This document shows positions 48,199 to 58,429 of a stretch of 64,000 bases of DNA, piece by piece. Position 1 is the stretch's first letter; each line of letters starts with the position of its first letter. The DNA lies in assembly GCA_973895155.1 (NCBI GenBank), contig OZ316894.1, forward strand, positions 6,944,001 to 7,008,000, given 5' to 3'. This DNA comes from Marsupella aquatica (taxonomy: Eukaryota > Marchantiophyta). The position numbers and the translations under genes are program-made. The notes beneath the pieces were generated by a model. It did not search any database. It saw nothing but the letters and a program-made list of their open reading frames with translations, and was not told the origin of the DNA.

Positions 48199-48619
48199 TG
48201 TTGGGTATTTACTCTTACGTCTAGGTTAGGTATGACGTGGTTGGTACAACAACGCGGGTTGGTACAACTACGTGGTTAGGTACAACTACGTGATTAGGTA
48301 CAACTATGTGGTTAGGTACAACTACGTGATTAGGTACAACTATGTGGTTAGGTACAACTAAGTTGCACACTATATCATAAGAGGCATGTGTGCTTGGAGA
48401 GGTAGAACCAAGGCTCATTGTTATGGAGCCACTTGAGAGATAGGGAGAGCTTACACTGTGGAGACTCGGTATAGCCGACGGGCTTAGAGTTCAGTAAAGC
48501 TCTCTTGTGTGTTCCCGTGGACGTAGCCTCAAGGAGGTGAACCACGTATCTCTTGTGTCGACTATTGTGCGTTGGATGGTTCATGGGCTTGCCGTTGCGA
48601 TCGTCGTCTATGCTCAACA
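48199..48619 (+). repeat. 5' LTR of copia element 1
   Basis: TGTTGGG...CTCAACA, 421 bp. It contains a minisatellite of seven 18-bp units (ggtacaacta-gtggtta type) starting at 48243 and repeating at exactly 18 bp to 48351. The cactatatcataag phrase near 48365 may hold the TATA box. The minisatellite is absent from the LTRs of element 2 and from the solo LTR. Confidence 0.95.
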
Positions 48620-48621
48620 AT

Positions 48622-48633
48622 TGGTATCAGAGC
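48622..48633 (+). other. Primer binding site of element 1
   Basis: TGGTATCAGAGC, complementary to the 3' end of initiator tRNA-Met, two bases after the 5' LTR. This is the standard priming site of plant copia elements. Confidence 0.95.
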
Positions 48634-49773
48634 ATGCTTGGGAGGTGACGTTTGTTCGTGACGGGATTTCATGATGGTTTTTCCAGCGTTGAGTGTTGGT
48701 GGATTTTCCAGAGTTCCATCGCATGGAACTTGGAGTTTATGGGCTCAACGGATAGATCAGGGCAAGAGCTTTCTAACGGTGTGAAGAAATCGTTGAACGG
48801 AGCTCGTGGTGCAGAGAGATCTAAGTTTTTGTCGTTCTGGATTTTGTGAAGAAAGTTGGCAATCGACTCAGAGGGAGAAGCGTCAAGTGTTTTGACTCAA
48901 CGGAGAGATTGAGGCAAGACGATTGTTTTTGAGTCCGGGATTGGCTCTTTGATGCAAAGAGGAAGGCTAAGCAAAATCAATTACCTTGTTGGACTTGGTG
49001 ACGACACCAAGTGCAATTGATCAACATTCGTTGTTGACAAGGTACCATTTTTTTCTCTTTGAAAAACTGATTCGAAATTGGCTATGGCAATTGAGAGAAA
49101 TCTGTCATCTTTACCAATTTTTTTCTCCCTCGTTCTTTCCTCGTTTTGGGTGCTTCTTATATCGATCTTCATCACCTCGGAGTCTAGTTTCCAAATCTGA
49201 AATCGGATCTTGATTTAGTCAAAACTCGAGTGAGATATCTTGCGTTTGGTGTCGAGGGGTACATTCTGCCGTGTGTATTTTCTGCGCGCGCGACCAGATT
49301 TCGACGACGAAGGGTGGTAGGGGGTTTTGGGGGTTCGAGGACACATGTCAGCCCCTCGATTGTTCTTCCAAAATTCCCACAGGGCCTGTACAAGGGTCAT
49401 AGAATATTCCAAAAAACCAGAGAGCTATTTTTTGACCGTCCGACAAAGATTTCATCCGCCGAACGGTAACTTTTTTGGTTATTTTTTGGCGAGGTCGTAG
49501 CCATTGAAGTTGGCAATGCAGCGCACCAATCACATCGCAATTCCGACAACGGGTTGTACTTGGTATTTCGGTTATTCCCTGAGGTGGTCAAAACGGGGGA
49601 GTTTCCCAAGGTTTTACCCACCTCGACCAAAATTTGAATAACTTTTCCGTCAAATTTCGATTTTGATTTCGGTTTTCAGTATTGGACTCCTAGCTTTGTG
49701 GGCTACGCGGCGGTGTTGAGTTTCGAGTTTTTTGAGAAGTTGTGAAAAACAACATTTTTTGTGACTTTCTCAT

Positions 49774-52700
49774 ATGAGTGATTCGGAGGAGTTTTTCGAA
49801 GACGTGGAACTTGAAGCACGAGGGTCACCGCGGAGGTTTCAGGGGCAGAGAGAGGAGCAGGAGGAAGAGCACGTGACACCGATACCATCACCGGTGCGGC
49901 GTGTGGTGGAGGAAGCAGTACTACTACCGGAGCTCACGGTAAAGAAGAAGATGGGGACTTTCAAGCTTGGGGGACCCAAGTATGAAGTGACAAAGTATGA
50001 TGGGCGCTCTGACTACTTGCTATGGGAGAAGCAGGTGAAGGGAGTGCTTTATGCGTCAGGGATGGGCCAACTGCTGAGCCCTCGTGAAGACGATGTTGAT
50101 GAGAAACAATGGGACCGCATGCAGGAGCAGGGAGTGTGGTGTGTTACACTCTATCTCATGCCTCCCATCATCAAGCAGTTGGGTGCACATAAGGATTGCA
50201 TGTCCTTGTTTGCGGAATTGCAGAGCAAGTATCACCGCAAGGAGTTGTCGAACCGGCTCTACACTTCCTACAAACTGATGAGTTTCAGGATGAAGGAATC
50301 TGGTATGAAGTTGCAAGACCATGTGGATGCTTTCAACGACATGGTTGTTGACTTGGAAAACCTTGGGGAGACTTTGAATGATGAGACAAAGGCTCTGCAG
50401 CTTCTTAGTTCATTGTCTCCATCTTACCAGTCCCTATCACGAGTGTTGTTGCATCGTGATAGGGATACCATTTCATAGAATGACGTGGTAAGTTCTCTGC
50501 TTAGTGATGATCTTCAGCAGAAGATGCACATCACGTCACAGCCTTCATCATCTGGTGCTGCCCTCAATGTTAACCGTGGGAGGAGTATGCAGCGACCAAC
50601 TGGGGACCGTAGAACCCAGTTTAGATCTAAATCCAGATCTAAGTCCAAGGGTAAATCCCCTCAGAGGAGGCAGGTGACATGTTGGAAGTGCAACCAAGTT
50701 GAACACTTCAAGCAAGACTGTAAGGGAAAGGCAGCGGAAACTTCATCGGCAAATGTGGCTAGGGCTGATGGAGAAGCTGATTTACTCAATGATGAGTATG
50801 TTTTATGAAGCCGGGGGTATGCCCTGTGCACGTCATCTAGGAGAGCAGATGATGTGTGGATTCTTGATTGTGCTTGCTCTTTTCATATTTGTTACATTCG
50901 TGAGTTTTTCAGTTCTTACTCTATTTCAAACGGTTTAGTTCTGATGGGAAATGATCACTCCTGTCAAATTGAGGGAATTGGGTCTGTGAAGATTCAAATG
51001 TTTGATGGCGCTGTGCGCACAGTATCCGGAGTCAGGTATGTACCTGGCATGCGTAAGAATCTGATTTCACTCGGTGTGTTGGATTCAAATGGTCATCAAT
51101 GGAGCGTTATTGATGGTGAACTTCAAGTCAGGTCGGGAGAGACAGTGATTTTGAAGGGGAGTAGACAAAAGAATTTGTATGTGTTACAGGGCAATACTGT
51201 ATGTGGAGAGGCCAATGTAACCAAGTCTCACGAGGAGATGACTCAACTGTGGCATTCACGGCTAGGCCACATGAGTGAGAAGGGTTTGGCTATCTTACGG
51301 AAGAATGGACTCATTTCTGATTTGCAATCTTGTAAATTAGAGTTTTGTGAGCATTGCATTCTTGGAAAGCAGCATCGTCGTGCTTTTGGTGTTGGAACTC
51401 ATCGTTCCAAAGCGGTTCTTGAGTACATACATAGTGACGTGTGGGGTCCATCCCCGACTCCCTCACACTCTGGAAAGTTGTACTATGTATCATTTATTGA
51501 TGATTACTCAAGATTTTGTGTGGATTTATTTCATGACGCATAAGTCTGATGTCTTGTCCATTTTTAAGAAGTGGAAGGCCCAGGTGGAGAATCAGACTGG
51601 AAACACGATCAAGTGTTTGGATACAAGGGTGAAGAGTCTGAGGTCAGACAACGGCGGGGAGTACACTTCAATGGAATTTGAAGAGTGTTGTTCAGAACAG
51701 GGGATAACTCGCCATCTCACCACAGTTTATACTCCGCAGCAGAATGGTGTCGCTGAGAGGCTCAATCGGACACTGTTGGAGCGGTCACGGAGTATGTTGA
51801 GCCAATCAGGTTTACCACAAGAATTTTGGGCAGAAGCTGTCAATACCGCAGCTTATTTGGTAAATCTTTCTCCTTCTAGTGCTATCAATTTCAAAACGCC
51901 GTTTGAGATGCGCTATAAGCGGCAAGCAGACTATCATGGCTTGGTAGTTTTTGGAAGTGATGCATATGCTCTCACACCAAAGCAGAATAGGACCAAGTTG
52001 GATCCTACCTCCAGGAAATGTGTTTTTCTTGGGTACCAGAGTGGTGTGAAAGCCTATAGGCTATGGGATCCTATTGCCTGTAAGCTCGTTGTCAGTAGGG
52101 ATGTTTCCTTCAATGAATCCAGATTATTGAAGGAGGGGGAGAATACTCAGGTCTCCCGTACTGACAAAGGAAAATCTCCTATCCCGGATCTCGTTGAGGG
52201 GGAGATTGGTTATGAGGTGCATGACCGGAGAGAAGGAGTTGCTCCAATTATGGAGCTGGTTCCTGTGCCAGAGGAACCAGAGGAGTTTGTTGATGCTGGT
52301 GAGCAGCAAGTGGATGCTGTTGAGCTTCAAATTGTACCAGCACACGCAGATCAACCGGAGTCATCGGCTAGAAGAACATCTGGTCGCACTGTACGCGCTC
52401 CACCAAGGTATGGACAGTGGGTTGATTCATCTCAACTGCAAGAGGATGATTTTACAGCTGATGATGAGGGTGATGCGTTAATTTTGGAAGAAGGAGAACC
52501 TTCTTCATTTCATGAGGCAAGTGCTTCAAAGGAGAAGCAGAAGTGGACTGCAGCAATGCAAACGGAGATGCAGTCACTAAAGGACAACAAAACTTGGGAG
52601 CTTGTTAAGCTGCCTAAGGGTCAGCAAGTGGTGGACAGCAAGTGGATTTACAAGCTAAAGGATAATTCCATAGGAGGTGGATCGAAGGTCTACAAGGCTA

Positions 52701-54082
52701 GATTGGTAGCAAAGGGATTCACACAAGATAAAGGTGTGGATTACAATGAGGTCTTCTCACCAGTTGCTAAGTACTCTACAATACGACTATTGTGTGTACT
52801 TGTTGTAATGTTTGGTCTGCTCCTAGATCAGATGGATGTTGTCACAGCTTTCCTCTATGGCACATTGGAAGAGGTGATCTTCATGAGACAACCGCTAGGT
52901 TTTGTGAAGAGAGGACAGGAGGAATTGGTTTGCAGATTGTTGAAATCCTTGTATGGGTTGAAGCAATCACCAAGACAGTGGAACAAGCGGTTTGACGATT
53001 GGATTCGGTCACAAGGTTTTCACAGAAGTGTATTTGACCCTTGTGTGTATTTGAAACCGGTGAAGAATGTTGTCTTTGGGTTCATTGTTTTAGTACTTTA
53101 TGTGGATGACATGCTAATTGCAGCCAAGGATAGGTCTGAGATTGTTAAGCTCAAGGCACTGCTTAGTGCAGAGTTTAAGATGAAGGACTTAGGGCCAGCT
53201 AAGAGGATTTTGGGTATGGAGATCACTAGGGACTTGGAGGCTGGCAAGCTATGGTTGATGCAGAGCAGCTATGCGAGGAAGGTAATTGCAAGGTTCAACA
53301 TGGAGAATAGCAAGCCAGTAAGTACCCCGTTGGCTCCACACTTCAAGTTATCATCAGCGTTCTGTCCTACGGATGACACAGAGAAGGGGTTGATGTCAAA
53401 GGTTCCATATGACAAGGCAGTGGGGAGTCTCATGTATTTGATGACTTGCACTAGACCTGATCTTGCCATGGCTATGGGCAAGGTGAGCAGGTACATGTCG
53501 AATCCAGGGAAGGTACACTGGGAAGCAGTGAAGTGGATTATCAGGTACTTGAAGGGTACCGTGGATCATGGTCTTTTATTTGATGCGAATGCAAAGAATG
53601 CTAGATCATTGATTGGCTATGTAGATTCTGACTATGGACAAGATTTGGACCGAAGAAGATCAACAACAGGATACGTGTTCACACTTGGCGGTGGATGCAT
53701 AAGTTGGAGGTCTACTTTGCAGAAGTGTATTGCTCAGTCTACTACAGAAGCGGAGTATGTTGCAGCTGCGGAAGCAGCAAAGGAAGCGATTTGGTTGGAT
53801 AGACTTATCACTGAAATGGGATTGCCACAGGGGAATGTGAAGCTCCATTGTGATAGTCAAAGTGCGCTCCACCTTGCTGTGAACCAGGTGATGGACAGCA
53901 GAGTGAAGCACATTGACGTCAGGTACCATTTTATCAGGCAGGCTGTGTCTGATAATTTGTTTGAGCTAGTCAAGATTGATGGTAAACTCAACCCGGCTGA
54001 CGCATTTACCAAAGTGATTCCTTTGGAGAGTTTCTCTAGACACCGTGACGTATTGCAGGTTTTGCAATTGCATCACAAGTAG
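49774..54082 (+). pseudogene. gag-pol of copia element 1, with stops and one frameshift
   Basis: Frame 1 from the ATG at 49774 encodes gag, with a CCHC knuckle at 50680-50721 in which the usual Gly before His is Glu. It is broken by TAG at 50476 (element 2 has TAT there) and by TGA at 50806, at the gag-pol junction. The same frame then resumes with protease (LDCACSFHIC, Ser of the usual DSA/DSG replaced by Cys), the GAG-pre-integrase CEHC region, and the first integrase Asp (HSDVWG). One extra T in the run at 51514-51517 shifts the frame. The remainder to 54082 is open: integrase SDNGGEY and GVAERL, RT with YVDDML (53099 on), RNase H with TEAEYVA, and DVRYHF near the end. As read it cannot make pol without readthrough and frame correction. 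Confidence 0.92.
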
Positions 54083-54260
54083 AGTTTTCTTAAACATTCA
54101 TTGTAATTACTGATATATGCTCTTCCTCATTCCTATGTATTAGGCTACGGCTTAGTTCTGGTTTGCTCTAGTTAGAGAGGGAAACCGGTTTGGTTCTGTC
54201 CAGAACTTCCCGCTGAGGGATCATATACATTGGCAGTATTACTCTCCCCTAGACCAGAGT

Positions 54261-54272
54261 CAAGGGGAAGAT
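54261..54272 (+). other. Polypurine tract of element 1
   Basis: A purine-rich tract (aaggggaag within caaggggaagat) directly before the 3' LTR, the expected plus-strand primer. Confidence 0.85.
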
Positions 54273-54693
54273 TGTTGGGTATTTACTCTTACGTCTAGGT
54301 TAGGTATGACGTGGTTGGTACAACAACGTGGGTTGGTACAACTACGTGGTTAGGTACAACTACGTGATTAGGTACAACTATGTGGTTAGGTACAACTACG
54401 TGATTAGGTACAACTATGTGGTTAGGTACAACTAAGTTGCACACTATATCATAAGAGGCATGTGTGCTTGGAGAGGTAGAACCAAGGCTCATTGTTATGG
54501 AGCCACTTGAGAGATAGGGAGAGCTTACACTGTGGAGACTCGGTATAGCCGACGGGCTTAGAGTTCAGTAAAGCTCTCTTGTGTGTTCCCGTGGACGTAG
54601 CCTCAAGGAGGTGAACCACGTATCTCTTGTGTCGACTATTGTGCGTTGGATGGTTCATGGGCTTGCCGTTGCGATCGTCGTCTATGCTCAACA
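54273..54693 (+). repeat. 3' LTR of copia element 1
   Basis: 421 bp, identical to the 5' LTR except for one base, including all seven 18-bp minisatellite units. Confidence 0.95.
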
Positions 54694-54822
54694 GATTAGC
54701 TGACAAGTGCATTGGCTTCACAGCCCGTTATACAAGGTACTATAAAGTTGAATGAAACTTGTAGAATTGTAATGAGTATGTTCTCCAAAATGTATTCCTG
54801 ATTTCTATTCGCTGATCAGGTC

Positions 54823-55544
54823 ATGCTCGAGCGACGCATTTTTGTACCCTTCGTGGATCCTCCGGAATGGGGGAATGGCGCCCTGATGGACCAGCTAAGG
54901 AAGCTGGATGAATCACTAATTTTAAAGATTTTCAAGCTGGTAGCAAAAGCATTTTATAATAACGCATATCACTTCTACGTAGACCAGGTAGGGGGAGAAA
55001 TTTATATCCGGTGGGATAGATATGCTGCATTTCCTAGAAGTATTATCCTGCTTTTTCTTAAAACCGATGTAGTAAAACGTTTTATACTGCACTGCTGTCA
55101 TGTTGTGAAGGGCAATCCTGCCTATGAACCAGAATTCTATGCCCACAACAGACGTAGAGCATTCGATGAGATTCAGGATGTGATTGACCAGTTGGACAAT
55201 CCTCTTGCTACCGAGTTTTTGATTGACACTGGTGGGAAGTTATATTCGTATAGGACTCGTCAACTCCCCCTAGGCCTCTTTGTCCATTATTTAGGTTAAC
55301 TTATGTACCTTGTTTATGGACAAATGTCCTTGACAATGGTGAGATGTGTCAGTATTGCACAAATGCCTGTTGTGATGTTCCGTCACGCCGCTATTCAGTA
55401 GCTGTAGTTAATCTTGAGACCGGTGCCACAGATTTTCATTGGTTGTGGGCCTATGATCATAGGATCACTCATATACCCCAATGGCCCAAGAAGCTAATCT
55501 CTCGCTTTGTTGTAGCGCAATTTGATCTTGGGTGGGATGATTGA
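54823..55544 (+). pseudogene. Unassigned coding remnant in two frames
   Basis: A 158-codon frame (54823-55299) is preceded by an AG acceptor-like gatcag. It encodes an aromatic-rich protein with FVPFVDPPEWGNG near the start. A second frame continues from about 55302 to 55544 with MCQYCTNACC (four cysteines) and a tryptophan-rich end. Joining them needs a one-base shift near 55300. Family not recognised. It may be the continuation of the locus interrupted by copia element 1. Confidence 0.4.
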
Positions 55545-55615
55545 TTAGGCACATTATCACATGTACACTCGGTCGTCAATTTAAAGAAGGCTCACTTTTT
55601 GTTTGGACCACTTTT

Positions 55616-56157
55616 GCGATAATTTTATCGGTGTTGGTCTCATTTTCAAATGTTGACTGTACGTACGATAATGTAATCTCGACCGTCAATTTACACTTGG
55701 GGGTTTCACTTCCACAAAAATGGCATATCACGTGCAACGAAGAATAGGGTCATTTTATTGGTTCTAAGGGAAGACTTAAGAATTTTTGTAGAAGAACAAT
55801 AGGGTCTTTTAAATTCAATTTTGAGACTTATAAGAACATTAGGGTCTTTTTAATCCAATTTTTAGAATATTCCAAGAATATTCCAACTTTATAGGGGTTA
55901 AAAAATAATGTTTTTTCTTACATTTTAGGGGGTCCGAGGCCTAAAAACGTCGCAGGCGATGGGGAGGTCCCCATATAGTGAGACCCCCGAGAATTTATAT
56001 CGTGCTCATATTTTTTTGCGATAATTTTATCGGAGTTAGTATCGCTCGTGGAATGACCTAATGCTTGTACGTGAATGAGGACTTTCTGAATTCATTGTAT
56101 CGATGTTTGCATGCCAGTTTTTGCTTTTTGGGTTTGTCAGAGCAATAAATTTATCGC
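55616..56157. repeat. Three more GATAAATTTATC-type palindromes
   Basis: GCGATAATTTTATCGG at 55616-55631 and identically at 56018-56033, and GCAATAAATTTATCGC at 56142-56157, the last only 32 bp before the ATG of the ParB-like gene and followed by a CATTC word. The dispersed AT-rich repeat 55741-55995 lies between the first two. Confidence 0.8.
55741..55995 (+). repeat. Dispersed AT-rich repeat, related to 29330-29600
   Basis: Contains three attaggg/atagggtc-type runs, aatattccaagaatattcc, ttttagggggtcc and acccccgag in the same order as the minus strand of 29330-29600. Confidence 0.55.
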
Positions 56158-56189
56158 TTCTTGCATTCAGATTTGCAGACTTTGTCATC

Positions 56190-56579
56190 ATGGGTCCTAG
56201 TGGGAAGAGTGGATCTGCCGAGGCTGAAAGTCTCATGACAAGCCTCACGAACGCGATTTGGACAAGCGAAGACATTTGTGAAGAGGTCAAGTTCATCAAG
56301 AAACCGTGATTCTTCCGCGACGCCAGGTTACAATCCAAGGATATGGCAGACTGTGAGTCTCCTATCCTTTGGGTCCAGATGCAAAAACCCGCAAAGGTTA
56401 CTCTCTCGTTTGGCCCCGTTGTTGGTGTGGCAATCTGTGAGTACTTGATTAGCCAAGGAGAGGCAAAAGTGTTGAAAGAGGGTCTGAGTTTCTTGACAAT
56501 GTGTGGAGGCAAGGGATTCACCTCTATCATTGTCACCATGGAGAACTTTCTTGAGAAATCCCTTGAGAGTTACCCTGAA
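56190..56579 (+). pseudogene. 5' exon of ParB-like gene, cut by copia element 2
   Basis: Starts ATGGGTCCTAGTGGG and reads to the target-site duplication of element 2. An in-frame TGA stands at 56307-56309; the frame continues on both sides without it (CGA would give Arg), so a single transition is likely. The encoded part includes LTNAIWTSEDICEEVKF and a glycine-rich CGGKGFTSIIVTME. After excision of element 2 and one CTGAA, the last codons (tac cct gaa) run in frame into gat gcg gtt at 63259, so the insertion is inside an exon. Confidence 0.6.
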
Positions 56580-56923
56580 TGTTAGATATTGCTCTAGTCT
56601 TGTGACTCTTGTGCTAACCACAGTTAGGCTAACTCGGGTTAGAACCTAGCTAAGGTTAGCGGTAGTGCTGTTGTGCATATAGCCAGGGCTGATGCCAGAC
56701 CCTGGTGGAACTTAGGCTCATTGTTACGGAGCTAGTTGAGAGATAGGGAAAGCTTGTGCTGTGGATGCTTGGTATGGCCGGTCGGCCTAAAGTGCAGTAA
56801 AGCTCTTGTGTGTTCCCGTGGACGTAGCCTCATGTGGAGATGAACCACGTATCTCTCTGTGTCGACTATTGTGCGTTGGATGGTTCATGGGCTTGCCGTT
56901 GCGAATGTCGTCTATGCTCAACA
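56580..56923 (+). repeat. 5' LTR of copia element 2
   Basis: TGTTAGATATTGC...CTCAACA, 344 bp, without the 18-bp minisatellite of element 1. The right half is shared with element 1 and the solo LTR (for example gtgtgttcccgtgg and gttggatggttcatggg). Confidence 0.95.
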
Positions 56924-56925
56924 AG

Positions 56926-56937
56926 TGATATCAGAGC
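56926..56937 (+). other. Primer binding site of element 2, one mismatch
   Basis: TGATATCAGAGC, the initiator tRNA-Met site with one G-to-A change relative to element 1. Confidence 0.9.
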
Positions 56938-58429
56938 ATGCCTGGGAAGTGACGAGGTTTTTTCGTGACAGGTTTTTTCCAGCGTTCATTGTCGATGGTA
57001 CATTCAGAGTTTCATCGCATGAAACTCGATTGTGTGTGGCTGAGCGGATAGGTTAGTGAGAGGGCATTCTAACGGTGGTTAGAGCTTGCTGATCGGTATC
57101 CGTGGTGCGGAGGAATTGAAGTTTGCATCATTTAGGGTTTATTCGTGTTCGACGGTATTTTGGGGGAGAAACCAGAGATCGTTTCTTCAACGGTGTGAGC
57201 TGTGCGGTGTGCGGGGCATCGCATGTGATAGTTCAAGTTGAAGGTTGGAGCGTGCTGGTCGTTTTGGTATCTAGTTTGCTGACGTTTGCAGAACGAGTGC
57301 GTCGTGACGAGTGAATTAGGCGTTCTGGTTTTTTGACAAGCTATGGTGCTTGTTTTTCCCTGAACCGGATTACTCGTCGTGACGCTTGACTCGGAGGAAG
57401 AAACGTGAAGTGCTGAGGCTCAACGGAGAGATCGTGGCGAGACGATCGTTTTGAGTCCGGGATTGGCACTTGACGCGGAGTGAAGGCGACGCAACAAAAG
57501 TTCTTTCTCTGGTGGAGCTTCAGACGTGCCGGTGCAATTTGGAAACATTTTCATGTTGGTGGTCATCACTTTTCTCATTGGAAACCAAAGCGGAGGTGGC
57601 TGAGGTTTGTAACACGGCCTTTGTGTCATTTTGGGCACATTTTTAAGGTTAGTTTAGGGCATTTTTTGCCCCAATACGGCCCCAATACCCGACAAACCAG
57701 GTTCGCCATACGCCCCGGCGCGCACACCGGCCTCCCACACCCCTTTAAGTGTGAAAACGTGCTTTTGAGGGCCCAAATACGGCCAAAAATGCCCATATAC
57801 GGCCCAAAAACACGAAAATACGCGCGATTTGACCCCTTTAAACCCGTTTTTCACGTTTGTTGTTGTTTATACGCAATTCTGGCCGCGAATACGCGCGCCT
57901 TTGCCAGGGGCTTTAAGACCCCTTTAGAGTGTGTTTTTCTGAATTTTTTTCTCTCCTCCTCCTCATTGGTTGTGCCTCATCCCGGGCCCTGTGACCCTCC
58001 GTTTTAACCGCTCTGACAGGGGGAACGGCCCCCTGTGAGCCCTGTTGGACTGTGCAGGAATATTCCCAAAAAACAGAGAGCTGTTTTTGGCCGTCACACA
58101 AAGATTCCATCCGCCGCACGGTAACTTTTTTGGTTCTTTTTTGGTGAGGACGTTGCCACTGGAGTTAGCAACGCGGCGCACCGATCACATCGCGATTCCA
58201 ACGACAGGTTGTACTTGGTATTTCGCTTATTCTCCGAGGTGGTCAAAACGGAGGAGTTTCCCAAGGTTTTACCCACCCCGACCAAAATTTGAATAACTTT
58301 TCCGTCAAATTTTGATTTTGATTTTGGATTTTAGTATTGGAATCCTAGCTTCGTGGGCTACGCGGCGGTGTTGAGTTTTGAGTTTTATGAGAAGTTTTGA
58401 AAAAAGACGTTTTTTCGTGATTGTTTCAT

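Larger units (their letters stand above)
48199..54693 (+). mobile_element. Full-length Ty1/copia retrotransposon, young (element 1)
   Basis: 6,495 bp with 421-bp LTRs that differ at only one position that I can find (C at 48255, T at 54329), and a perfect 5-bp target duplication GATTA (48194-48198 and 54694-54698). The order gag, protease, integrase, RT, RNase H identifies Ty1/copia. Near-identical LTRs indicate a very recent insertion. It has split a locus with coding remnants on both sides (46926-47992 and 54823-55544). Confidence 0.97.

Noticed and set aside
48221-48418. Minus-strand frame with a VVVPNH repeat (also at 54295-54492)
   Set aside because: It is the reverse translation of the 18-bp minisatellite in the LTRs; 18 is a multiple of three, so any frame stays open.
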